Shown: positions 56,201 to 64,000 of the stretch, piece after piece
Numbering within the stretch: position 1 is the first letter of the stretch
Layout of the letters: every line of letters starts with the position of its first letter
Assembly (NCBI GenBank): GCA_026419775.2
Contig: JAOPGA020000819.1
Location: 55,591-119,590 of the forward strand
From: Acrasis kona
Taxonomy: Eukaryota > Heterolobosea > Eutetramitea > Acrasida > Acrasidae
Direction: 5' to 3'
DNA length: 64,000 bases
Made by a program: the position numbers and the translations under genes
Notes under the pieces: generated by a model
Told to the model about the DNA's origin: nothing
The model's database searches: none
What the model saw: the letters and a program-made list of their open reading frames with translations, nothing else

Positions 56201-57237
56201 CCAACTCCCAGTTGAGGTTGGGCAACTTGTTATTTATAACGTTCACGAACATGTCAGTGTTCCAACTCGTTGCGTTCAAATCAAAATTGATAGCTGCTGG
56301 TCCTTTTTGCAAGTTGGAGAAGAATGTGGTGATGGTATTCGGGGAGAAATCCAAATTCGTGTGGTTGGTGGCCATCATTCCCAACGCTATTCCAATTTCC
56401 TTCTCTCCTGCTTGGCACGAAGTCAAAATGATTCCAAAGGGTTCGGCTGTGGTTAGACATTGGATAGCCCAACTCTCTCAAAGTACCCGCCAATAATAGC
56501 GGAGTGGCCTCGTCTGGGATGGAATGGGGTATGTGCGCGCTCCTCTTGGATCCCACTACATCATCTTGAGTTTTAAAAAGTGGCATCATGCCGACTCCTC
56601 TGCCGCTAATAAGTGGTTCGAAAGCTCTAATGATTTTAATCTTGTTCCTTGACGAATTCGGTCGAGTTCATGACAAGCGATAAGAAACCATGAGCAATGT
56701 CGGAGGGAAGAGCGGTTGGTCCTTGTTCGATAATCTCTGGTAATTTTGACTTTAGGAAGGAAATTCCTTCTTGTGAAGTTCCTGCATCTCTTGATTGAGC
56801 GATCGCAAGACCTATCGCAACCTTTTGTGATAACGGTAGATTTAAAGAACGGGATAGTTGGTGAAGGAATTCGCTACCTTTTGCTCCGGTGCTACCTTCG
56901 GTTTGAGATCCGGTTACTATTCCTTCGAATGTTTCTGCGATAATGGAGACAAAATTGACTTTTTGTGTTAGTTGGGCTAGTTCTTGTGTGAGTAGCTGTA
57001 TCTTTAGTTGATCCTTTTGACTAATGTTGTGGAAGTTAATGTTTAGGATGAGATATCTTAATAAAAAGCGGTTTGCTTCGAAACCATATGTTTGAACGAT
57101 CTAAAAGTTTGAAACATGGACTAATGTATACTCACTTTTTCTATTTCTGATACGTTTGCTCTATAGTTTTTCTTATCTAGGGTTGATACTAGATTCTTGA
57201 TCTGTGTGCCCACTACGTTACTGAAGTCCTTCATCAT
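50270..57237 (-). CDS. NOT1: NOT1/CNOT1, scaffold of the CCR4-NOT deadenylase complex
   Basis: Scaffold for mRNA deadenylation, about 2309 aa. Exons are 57237-57136 and 57100-50270 (35-nt intron). The start is MMKDFSNVVGTQIKNLV. The N-terminal helical region (TLRELGY... then IGIALGMMATNH), the MIF4G-type CAF1-binding region, the CNOT9-binding DUF3819 region (PKLIPELEQMVVIDPSLQ, AIEKAVHDIIQPVLKRSVTIA) and the C-terminal NOT1 superfamily domain ([40 protein letters not shown]) are all present. Pro/Gln-rich linkers separate them. The frame is interrupted three times by a single extra base (about 56630-56650, 56459-56466 and 52001-52004). Removing exactly three bases makes the CDS divisible by three. 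AATAAA overlaps the stop. Confidence 0.95.
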
Positions 57238-57762
57238 GCTGCGTTTGTGAAGATCTTTTTTGTTGATATTCGATTGGTGTTGATTATTACAAAAAATACC
57301 GTTACAACCTTCAACGAAAATAATGGTTCTTTTTCCTGCATCATGGTGAAACCCACGTGGGACTACGCTTTCGAATGACGTTGATTTAAAGTTACTTTGC
57401 TATATATAATACTTTCAGATTGTAGACTCGCATTTTGGCACAGGTGCAATTATTCGGATTAAATGATTTATTGTTGTTGCCTTTTGAAAGAAACACACGC
57501 GAGGCACTTCTCAGAACCTAGATTCTACATTAAAAAAACGAAGTATAGAAATAACATTGAAGAACACAGTCAGAAAAACGTATGTGTTGAGAAATGTTTA
57601 GTTTCTTGCTATAAAGATTTGGAAAAAAGAACTACCGAACAAATATCAAATACTAGAATCAATTGAACTTTGCATTTATTACTTATTCTTGTAATTATTA
57701 TAAGAAACCAGCATCACGTTGACTATTTTGAACAGCATCAAGTCTTAGCAAAGGAAGTCACA
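57238..57762. other. Upstream region of NOT1; no gene seen
   Basis: 525 bp without a supported gene. It contains the perfect palindrome CCCACGTGGG (57352-57361), an E-box core 115 bp upstream of the NOT1 start codon, and an AATAAA on the minus strand near 57672 that could end the small ORF upstream of it. The 67-codon plus-strand frame at 57463-57666 has no recognisable content. Confidence 0.4.
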
Positions 57763-57891
57763 CTACTGCGCGCTGATAGGTAGGACAGTTCGGTTGTTGT
57801 TTTGAGCATCGTTCAACTTCGATTCTTCGTCGTAGCTTATATTTGGTTTTAGTTTCCTGGGGACTGATGCTTTTTTATTTATATCCCTCAT
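57763..57891 (-). CDS. Possible 42-aa mini-protein
   Basis: ATG at 57891 to TAG at 57763. The peptide begins MRDINKKASVPRKLKPNIS and is hydrophilic, Asn/Lys-rich. A TATAAATTATA lies about 55-65 bp upstream (near 57950) and an AATAAA follows near 57672. It is directly downstream of the better-supported mini-gene at 58008-58133 on the same strand. No homologue is recognised, and the frame could be chance or an exon of something larger. Confidence 0.3.
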   Translation of the reverse strand: MRDINKKASVPRKLKPNISYDEESKLNDAQNNNRTVLPISAQ

Positions 57892-58007
57892 CTGTTTGTC
57901 TCTGCTCCCACCAATGCAGCGTTGTTAGTACCGTAGAAGTATTTAGACGTATAATTTATAAGATTAATTTTATAATGTTAGTTTATTGATGATACAGTGC
58001 CTTCTTT

Positions 58008-58133
58008 TTACTTTTCATGAGGCTTGTGCTCTGATTGCGGTAATGGAGCCTCGTTGCCCATCTTCTGTTGAGCTGGTGATTTGCCTGTTGCATCTGCCTC
58101 TAGATCTGGTTTCCATGTCTTTGCGTCACTCAT
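58008..58133 (-). CDS. 41-aa hydrophilic mini-protein
   Basis: ATG at 58133 to TAA at 58008. The peptide starts MSDAKTWKPDLEADATG, continues through SPAQQKMGNEAPLPQSEH and ends KPHEK. It is Pro/Glu/Lys/Gln-rich with no hydrophobic core, reminiscent of small stress or LEA-like disordered proteins. Gene signals are good: a TATAAAT box (58187-58193) about 55 bp upstream of the ATG, an A/C-rich leader (CAAACACAACAATCAACA before ATG), and AATAAA shortly after the stop (near 57990). No family is recognised. Confidence 0.55.
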   Translation of the reverse strand: MSDAKTWKPDLEADATGKSPAQQKMGNEAPLPQSEHKPHEK

Positions 58134-58186
58134 TGTTGATTGTTGTGTTTGTTTTTGGTTTGAATTGAAGAATAAAATACACCTTC

Positions 58187-58193
58187 ATTTATA
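58187..58193 (-). promoter_or_regulatory. TATA box of the 41-aa mini-protein gene
   Basis: On the minus strand TATAAAT sits 54-60 bp before the ATG at 58133. It lies in the 332-bp divergent spacer (58134-58465) shared with the acyltransferase gene on the plus strand; nothing else in that spacer is recognised. Confidence 0.5.
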
Positions 58194-58465
58194 CTCGTCA
58201 AAATCCGGTTAGTAAGAATAGATGTTTATTCTAGGAATTGGCTAAATAATAGCCGCTTTGTTGTAAGAAACTGAGATTCATTTTTACGTTTTCGCGTTTT
58301 AATTGTTTCTATGTTACATAATCTCATGGCCGCTTTCACATTGAGTGTTGATTCTGTGCATTTACGATCAATCAATTTGGAGTGCAATTTTTTGAAGTGG
58401 CACACACAACGGCTACATCGTTCAATTTGATATACAAATTGAGAGAAAGCTATTTTTAACACAAA

Positions 58466-59977
58466 ATGAAAAAACAGAAGCAACTCGGCTTGACACAACG
58501 CATTAAAAGGTTCACACATTATCTCTGGTCTCTTCCCCTGTATGTTGTACTGCTACCGTACACACTCTTTACAAGAGTATGGAATTATTTGTTAGATTTT
58601 TACATGGACCCCATCGCCGCATTCATGTTCAAGATGGATTTGACAAATACAAATATTATGAATGCTCTCTTGACATTTGACTCTCCGCTTGATTTGGATA
58701 AGTTGAGGGGATTAGTCTCTTCTCGCATGAACAGACCGCCATTCCAACACAAAGTAAGGGTAACCTGGTATGGATGGCCATATCTTGTATCAAATGAAGA
58801 ACTCGACCTTGACGAACACATTGTTCACCACAAGCATGACAGAAACCTCAAACACTCCGAGTTGGAAGAGAAAATGGCCATGCACATGAACTCGCCGATG
58901 AACCCAGAGAAACAATTGTGGAAGTTCATTGTACACGAATACAAAGATGGCAAGAGCTTCATGGTGATGCGCATGCATCACTGTGTCGCTGACGGAATGA
59001 CGAGCGCGACACTTCTTTTGAACCTATGTACCTTGGACGAAAAGGCCACAAGTTTATTAGAAGAATTGAGTTCAAAGTACGAAGAGAGTCTCAAGTTAAG
59101 AAAGAGAGTGCCCAAGCCATCCGTAGTTGAATTCATCAAGAAGTTGTATTCCTCAATGTTAAAGATTAGCATCATGGGTCTTTTCAGAGAAGACCATCAC
59201 GTGTTCTCTCGTGGAGGTGATTTGTTCCCATACCCATTCAACTTTGCTGCCTCGCCTATACCCTGCTCATTACAAAAAATCAAAAACATCGCCCTCAAGT
59301 TCCAAGCAGCAGGTACTGCGAACAGAATCACGGTCAATGACGTGTTGTTGGCAGGTATCAGCGGAGCTATGCACAAATATGCTAGCGAGTATGGTTCTCT
59401 TTGGGAGAGGGAGAGATTGTCGCGTGAGGAGAGCATTGGAGTTCGAACCATTTTGACAGTCAGCACGGCATCAATTAGAAATCACTCTCAATTCATTCTA
59501 GACTCCAGCAAAAAGTTGGTAAGTCGCATGAGACTAGATGTAGGTTCGGTCTTTTTGGACTTACCGATCAGCACTGCAGACCCAAAGAAGAGACTGATGG
59601 AGATTGGCAACACCACTCACAAATTGTTGAACACACCCGAACCTTTGATTTCCAAATTCTTCTCCAGCGTGATGGGATCCTTCCCCAGAAATGTCACCTT
59701 GGACATCTCCACCAGAATCGGAGACACGTCATCAACGGTGTTATCGAACGTGATGGGACCTCCATGTCAGATTCACATGGTTGGCGTACCGGTCACAAGA
59801 ATCATGTACAAGCTGCCGCCCAATTTGGCCATGGGAGTCATGATAGGTTTTTACAGTTACAACGGAGATGTAACAATGACGGTAGGTAGCTTCGACAACG
59901 TCGTGAACGATCCAAGAAAGCTAGTAAGATTCTTCCACGAGGAGATTGAGACATTAGATAAATTAACATGCGCATAA
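58466..59977 (+). CDS. Wax ester synthase/diacylglycerol acyltransferase (WS/DGAT) family protein
   Basis: 503 aa, single exon. Acyl-CoA-dependent acyltransferase family that makes wax esters or triacylglycerol. The active-site motif HHxxxDG is present as MRMHHCVADGMTSATLL (about residue 172). Other family blocks are HVRVTWYGWPYLVS-like entry strands, NRITVNDVLLAGISGAMHKY (the conserved N-D motif) and the C-terminal domain beginning SSTVLSNVMGPPCQIHMVG, with YSYNGDVTMTVGSFD near the end. The N-terminus has a hydrophobic segment (YLWSLPLYVVLLPYTLFTRVW), so membrane association is likely. It could be bifunctional or specific for one alcohol acceptor; the sequence does not decide. Confidence 0.88.
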   Translation: MKKQKQLGLTQRIKRFTHYLWSLPLYVVLLPYTLFTRVWNYLLDFYMDPIAAFMFKMDLTNTNIMNALLTFDSPLDLDKLRGLVSSRMNRPPFQHKVRVTWYGWPYLVSNEELDLDEHIVHHKHDRNLKHSELEEKMAMHMNSPMNPEKQLWKFIVHEYKDGKSFMVMRMHHCVADGMTSATLLLNLCTLDEKATSLLEELSSKYEESLKLRKRVPKPSVVEFIKKLYSSMLKISIMGLFREDHHVFSRGGDLFPYPFNFAASPIPCSLQKIKNIALKFQAAGTANRITVNDVLLAGISGAMHKYASEYGSLWERERLSREESIGVRTILTVSTASIRNHSQFILDSSKKLVSRMRLDVGSVFLDLPISTADPKKRLMEIGNTTHKLLNTPEPLISKFFSSVMGSFPRNVTLDISTRIGDTSSTVLSNVMGPPCQIHMVGVPVTRIMYKLPPNLAMGVMIGFYSYNGDVTMTVGSFDNVVNDPRKLVRFFHEEIETLDKLTCA

Positions 59978-59995
59978 TTTTTGTAATACATGTTT

Positions 59996-62734
59996 TTATT
60001 CTTCTTCCAATGTGAATTTAGGAAAAGATAACGAGGGATATAGGATTGGAATGACCTGTATCATACCATTCCCAGCCAACTGCTCCTTCTTCTTTTTCAA
60101 ATGATCGGTGACTGTTTTCCGCCACTGATCGGATTCCTTCTGCACAAATTCGAGCTGCCTCAACGCAATTCCGATATAAGGAGTCAAATAAGCAGGACAA
60201 GGTTCTTCGTGATGATTTTTACAATACTCAACCTGCTGTTGAGGGATCACATCATGGTTATCATGAATATCGCGCAACATTTTTATTCTACTCTTTACCT
60301 TGCTCTCTAAAACCATGTCGACCGCCTCTTCATCTCTAATGTGTTCGGCACTATGTTCCGAATGTGACCCGCTCTGATGTTCGTTCATGAAACTTCCGTG
60401 TGAACTCATGTTGCTGGGTTTGTGTAGATTGGGACTCGTAATGTGAACGTATTGAATGGGATTTTCAGCATCAATACTTTTTCTGGATGGTTTTTCCGCC
60501 ACTTCCTGATCCTCCTCTTCGTCGTCCATCTCCAACTATAATGTTAAAATGTATCGAAATGATGTGAGACTCACGTTAGAGATTTGATCTTCGTGGTGGT
60601 GAACTATTTGGTCCAAACTTCTCCTCCGTACTTGTTCCTTGCTACTCTCTCCAGCAGACCATCGACTTGCATTCCTACTCGAGTAGGATGATAATGAGGA
60701 ATGGTCCTTGTCTCGAAATGAATTCTTTAATGTTTTGATTTGTAGTGGAATGGGATCCTGATCGACCCGAAGAATCCTCTTCAGCTTGTAACAAATGATC
60801 CTGTAAAAACACATCCTCACATCATCGCTCCAATGAAGAAATAATTTATAAAAGTTTTTTTTCAGCAGCGTGTCGAAAACAATCTTAATGCGCTCCTTGC
60901 CCGTCAAGAGATCCAAACACTGTATGCGTTAAACGAATTAAAAAGTAACATCGACTCACGTTATAAATCATGATCATCGCACGGGTCATGATTTGAAAGT
61001 GATCCGTGTCAATCAATCGTTGGACGGCCGCTTCGAAGAATGCATGATTGAAGTTGTGTGGAAGTTGTCCGGTGAAAATCTCTACTGGAGGGAATGGAAA
61101 CTTTTCTTGTGCATCGATGCGTTGTTTGTATTGTATGGATAATTGATTGGCTGCAACTTGTTGTGAAATCAACCGTAGCGATCTAATTTTTCTAAACCAC
61201 TCGTCAGTATATTCCAACGCGAAAAACACAGAGTCCAAATCATAAACGTTCGTTCTCTTGTATATCATTTCTATTAATACAGTTATGAATCTCTGTTGAC
61301 TGTTAAAAAAAGGTATGATTGTGATGACTTACTTGATTCTTGAGTATGGTAAATGATGAGTCCAACCACTGCCTATACTCTGGACTCATCTCACCACCAG
61401 TCACCATGACATTACTTCCGAGTTGAACGTATCGTAGTAGCATGTCATTGTAACCAGGTACTAGCCTCCAATACCGCAGTGCATGTTCACCAATCATTAA
61501 CGATCTCACTTGTAAGCAAAATTCCTGAAAAAAATACAAAAAGAAATGTTCACAATGTTCCCGTCTTTAATGTGAGTGCGTGATGAAAGCAGAAAACATA
61601 CGAAGGTAGCCATGTATAACAATCCACGTATAATGTAATCAGCTCCATACGTTCCTTGTCAGTAACGAATTTCTGACAACTCCCTATACTTCCTCTCCTA
61701 CTCTCTTTATTTGTTGAATTGTTCTTGTTGAATACATCCAAAAGTGCTGCATATCTGAATAGACGTGATAGTGATGCGGCGTCAATCTTCTTCTGTTCGT
61801 CCTCTTTGATTCCCTTGTTACTGGGAGTCTATTCAATGTTGACAGCATGTGAGATGTAATGACTTACTGTTGTTAGTTTATCCCAGTCACATTGTTGTAA
61901 AAGTTGATCCAAGTTTTGAAACGCAGTAATCTCTGGTAGTTTTCTAATGACATTCATGTTGTGGTTCACTAACTGCACAGTTTCTTCTAATACATGAACA
62001 CTCTTGACTTGCCCAAAGTACTTGTCGCAAATATGCTTTGAGATGGTTATGAATGATTGAGTTATGGGTACATACAGTTGTGAAGGTTTGCACATCTTCT
62101 GTGGGTATGATCCTGAAGCAATGTATTGCCAGCACCGAAGCACAAAATTTATATATTCGATCATGTATTGTCTCGTGGTTCCGACCTTGAAATACTTCGA
62201 TCACTACATAGCGCTGTGTGCGATAGGACACGTAATTAAATTGTCTTAAAATGTCATGTTCAAGTTGGTCAAGTGATGGTACAATAGCCCTTATTAAACT
62301 TTTAACGAATGATTTTTTGAGGCGGGTATGTGTGTGTTTAAAGTATACAGGGTCAAATTCACGTCTATTTTTGTTAAACAAAGTGAAGTGACTACATACC
62401 GTCTCATTATCAGTAAAATAACGTCAAACGCTAAACTCTTTTCAGAATAGGTTAAAAAGTCAATGATCTCCATCAAATATTCCCAAATATTCAAAAACAT
62501 TCTTGTGGCCTGTAAACGCTTTTTACGAACTGCGTCAGGTTCGTCAATGTAATGTAGTGTTGATGAACTAGTTGGTATCAAATGTGGTTGTTGAGCTGGA
62601 TGATACTCAAACAAGGGGTCATTTTTTAAAAGTTCTATCACATCCTCCAAAACAGCCTTATAGTTTCTTAACTGGTTCGTCACCACGCTTTTTGAACGGA
62701 TTGCACTTTCAACGTTAATTGGATTACAGTACAT
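59996..62734 (-). CDS. DUF1765-like protein, eight exons
   Basis: 820 aa. Exons are 62734-62400, 62364-62232, 62185-61868, 61828-61602, 61564-61333, 61292-60960, 60919-60575 and 60535-59996; introns are 35-46 nt and all phases agree. Helical protein resembling the fungal/Dictyostelium DUF1765 group: EYTDEWFRKIRSLRLIS, FFEAAVQRLIDTDHFQIMT, RAMIMIYNCLDLLTGKERIK and YKLFLHWSDDVRMCFYRIIC match the pattern of that family, whose role is not established. The C-terminal exon is acidic and Ser/His-rich, ending SLSFPKFTLEEE. AATAAA overlaps the stop. The start at 62734 (MYCNPINVESAIRSK) may not be the true N-terminus if another exon lies upstream. Confidence 0.72.
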
Positions 62735-63053
62735 CTACATACTTCTGCAATATTTTTTCTATATTCCTACCCCACCTAATCAGCTTCGTCATCTAGGACG
62801 CGTGATCGACGAGTCAAATCAACTTCGAAACTTAAATAGTTGACTGTAAAGTGTTCTTGCGTTGCGGAGAAATACTAGATGAAGTCATCGCAATTGATTT
62901 TTTAAGATAATGACATTGATATAGTAATTCCAATCAACATGAGATTCAATGATGAAAGTTATCAAAGATATATTGAATACAACCTTCAAAATGTTCGAGT
63001 AAACCTTTTGAAAGCCACAACGATAAGAATTAAAATTACTAACAAATGATATT
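62735..63053. other. Spacer between DUF1765-like gene and TRM5; nothing recognised
   Basis: 319 bp, AT-rich, no supported open frame. It is the 5' flank of the DUF1765-like gene and the 3' flank of TRM5. Confidence 0.3.
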
Positions 63054-64000
63054 TTATTGTGGTTTTAACTTTTTGCTATCTGACGATTCTTGTGTGTCCG
63101 TTAATTCCAGTTTTCTTTTGTGATTAACTGGTAATTTAAAACTCACACAATACATGTCCTTCTTTGGTGCTATATTTCTTACATTATAAACAGAAGTAAA
63201 TGTGATATCATTCACACCCAACACATCTCTAACACTTTGTTTGGCCAATGATTCTGAACTTTCCTCTTGGTCATTTCTTACAAAAGTATAACAATGTATA
63301 ACGGGAAGTGGAGTGTACTCTGCTGTGAACAATCCCTTAAAAACATCTAAAAAAATGTTAATCAAAGAATAAAAAAGCAACAAACCTATGAATTCCACTG
63401 CTGATGCTGGTAAGTTCATGATGACTTGTGTGAATTTAATTTCTTTCTCTACCAAGTGTTTTATGAACTCTCTTCCATCCATGTTGTAACACGTCACTAA
63501 CTTTTCCACTTTATTTAGTTTAACGTTCTGCTTCAAGTATTCATATGAGTTGGGATTCAAGTCGTTCGCGTGTACTGCACATTTGGCATTCTTTGATGCA
63601 GGGATCGCAAAGGGACCAACGCCTACAAGAATGTGAAATTCGTTTGCAAAACAAAACTAACCTGCAAACATGTCAGCAACAATGTCATCTTTGTTGAAAA
63701 GTTTGGGAAGTCTTTGATGTTCAGTTCCTAACCTTGAATTCCAATACACTTTGCTGTAATCAAATTTATATCTGAACCCATGTTCGTTCATGTCCACGTT
63801 CAAGTCGTTTTCTCCAGCCAACACCTCCATGTGAAATTCTCTAAACTGAGTGCTAATGTTTCCAACTTTATTCACCACCGTTTTCACGGATGGACTTTTC
63901 TTTTTGTGTTGTCAGATGGATTGAATTAATCAAAGTACTTACATCTATAATGACTTGGCCAATAATGTGTTTGTATGGAAGTACATCGTCCTTCAGATTG
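63054..64000 (-). CDS. TRM5: tRNA (guanine37-N1)-methyltransferase TRM5 (5' end beyond window)
   Basis: Methylates G37 next to the anticodon to keep the reading frame. Visible exons are 64000-63943 (partial), 63899-63662, 63622-63386 and 63346-63054; introns are 43, 39 and 39 nt. TRM5 blocks are in order: LPYKHIIGQVIIDKSPSV, KTVVNKVGNISTQFREFHME, FDYSKVYWNSRLGTEHQRL, DIVADMFAGVGPFAIPASK (SAM-binding motif), CAVHANDLNPNSYEYLKQN, YNMDGREFIKHLV and the NLPASAVEFID motif with the catalytic NPP-like loop. It ends with a basic Lys-rich tail after a Cys-containing strand (DMYCVSFKLP). The N-terminal D1 domain is off the window. AATAAA overlaps the stop codon. Confidence 0.95.

Overview
The window is nuclear DNA of a free-living, probably amoeboid protist. 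Genes are tightly packed on both strands, and most spacers are under 350 bp. Spliceosomal introns are abundant and very short: every intron I could resolve by reading frame is about 35-53 nt, with GT(A/R)AGT-like donors, a CTAAC/CTAAT-like element near the 3' end and TAG/AAG/CAG acceptors. The gene set (receptor-type class III nucleotide cyclases, AP-4, VPS13, NOT1, ATG8, RhoGEF, RGS, ThyX, a DNMT1-like methylase, a DUF1765-like protein) would suit a heterolobosean such as an Acrasis or Naegleria relative. That placement is an inference and I cannot prove it from this sequence.

Layout, left to right. Two head-to-head membrane nucleotide cyclases lie at 1-4546. An H2A.X-type histone with a long N-terminal tail, AP-4 beta and a WD-repeat protein follow to 9.9 kb. 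Next are a repeat-rich minus-strand ORF, a decayed WD40 fragment, a ZSWIM-like protein, FAD-dependent thymidylate synthase ThyX, and a BTB-BTB-GTPase-like fusion. Then come a Mak11/PAK1IP1-type WD40 protein, ATG8, a BAH/C5 DNA methyltransferase, and a tRNA-Lys with an extra 12 nt in its D-loop. A small unresolved gene, a zinc-ribbon-like protein, a glutamine-synthetase-like protein lacking its ammonium-site residues, and a GPI-type secreted Cys-repeat protein follow. A disordered protein, a membrane-anchored RhoGEF and a divergent RGS protein precede a 10-kb VPS13 gene. The right part holds a membrane RCC1-repeat/EGF protein with one exon per repeat, an SLC44 transporter, an FkbM-type methyltransferase, NOT1, two possible mini-genes, a wax-ester-synthase/DGAT-like acyltransferase, a DUF1765-like protein and the 3' part of TRM5.

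Points most worth attention: (1) the divergent cyclase pair has complementary catalytic losses, predicting an obligate heterodimer; (2) the glutamine-synthetase fold has lost the Asp and Glu of the ammonium pocket; (3) the tRNA-Lys D-loop insertion; (4) the BTB-BTB-GTPase order is inverted relative to RhoBTB, with a degenerate G domain; (5) AATAAA overlaps the stop codon in nine genes; (6) recurrent single-base +1 frame breaks occur in otherwise well-conserved genes, always one extra base, mostly in homopolymers. The last looks like assembly error but should be tested.

Exon coordinates were derived by hand from reading frames, splice consensus and family conservation. They are supported by frame arithmetic but not by transcripts.
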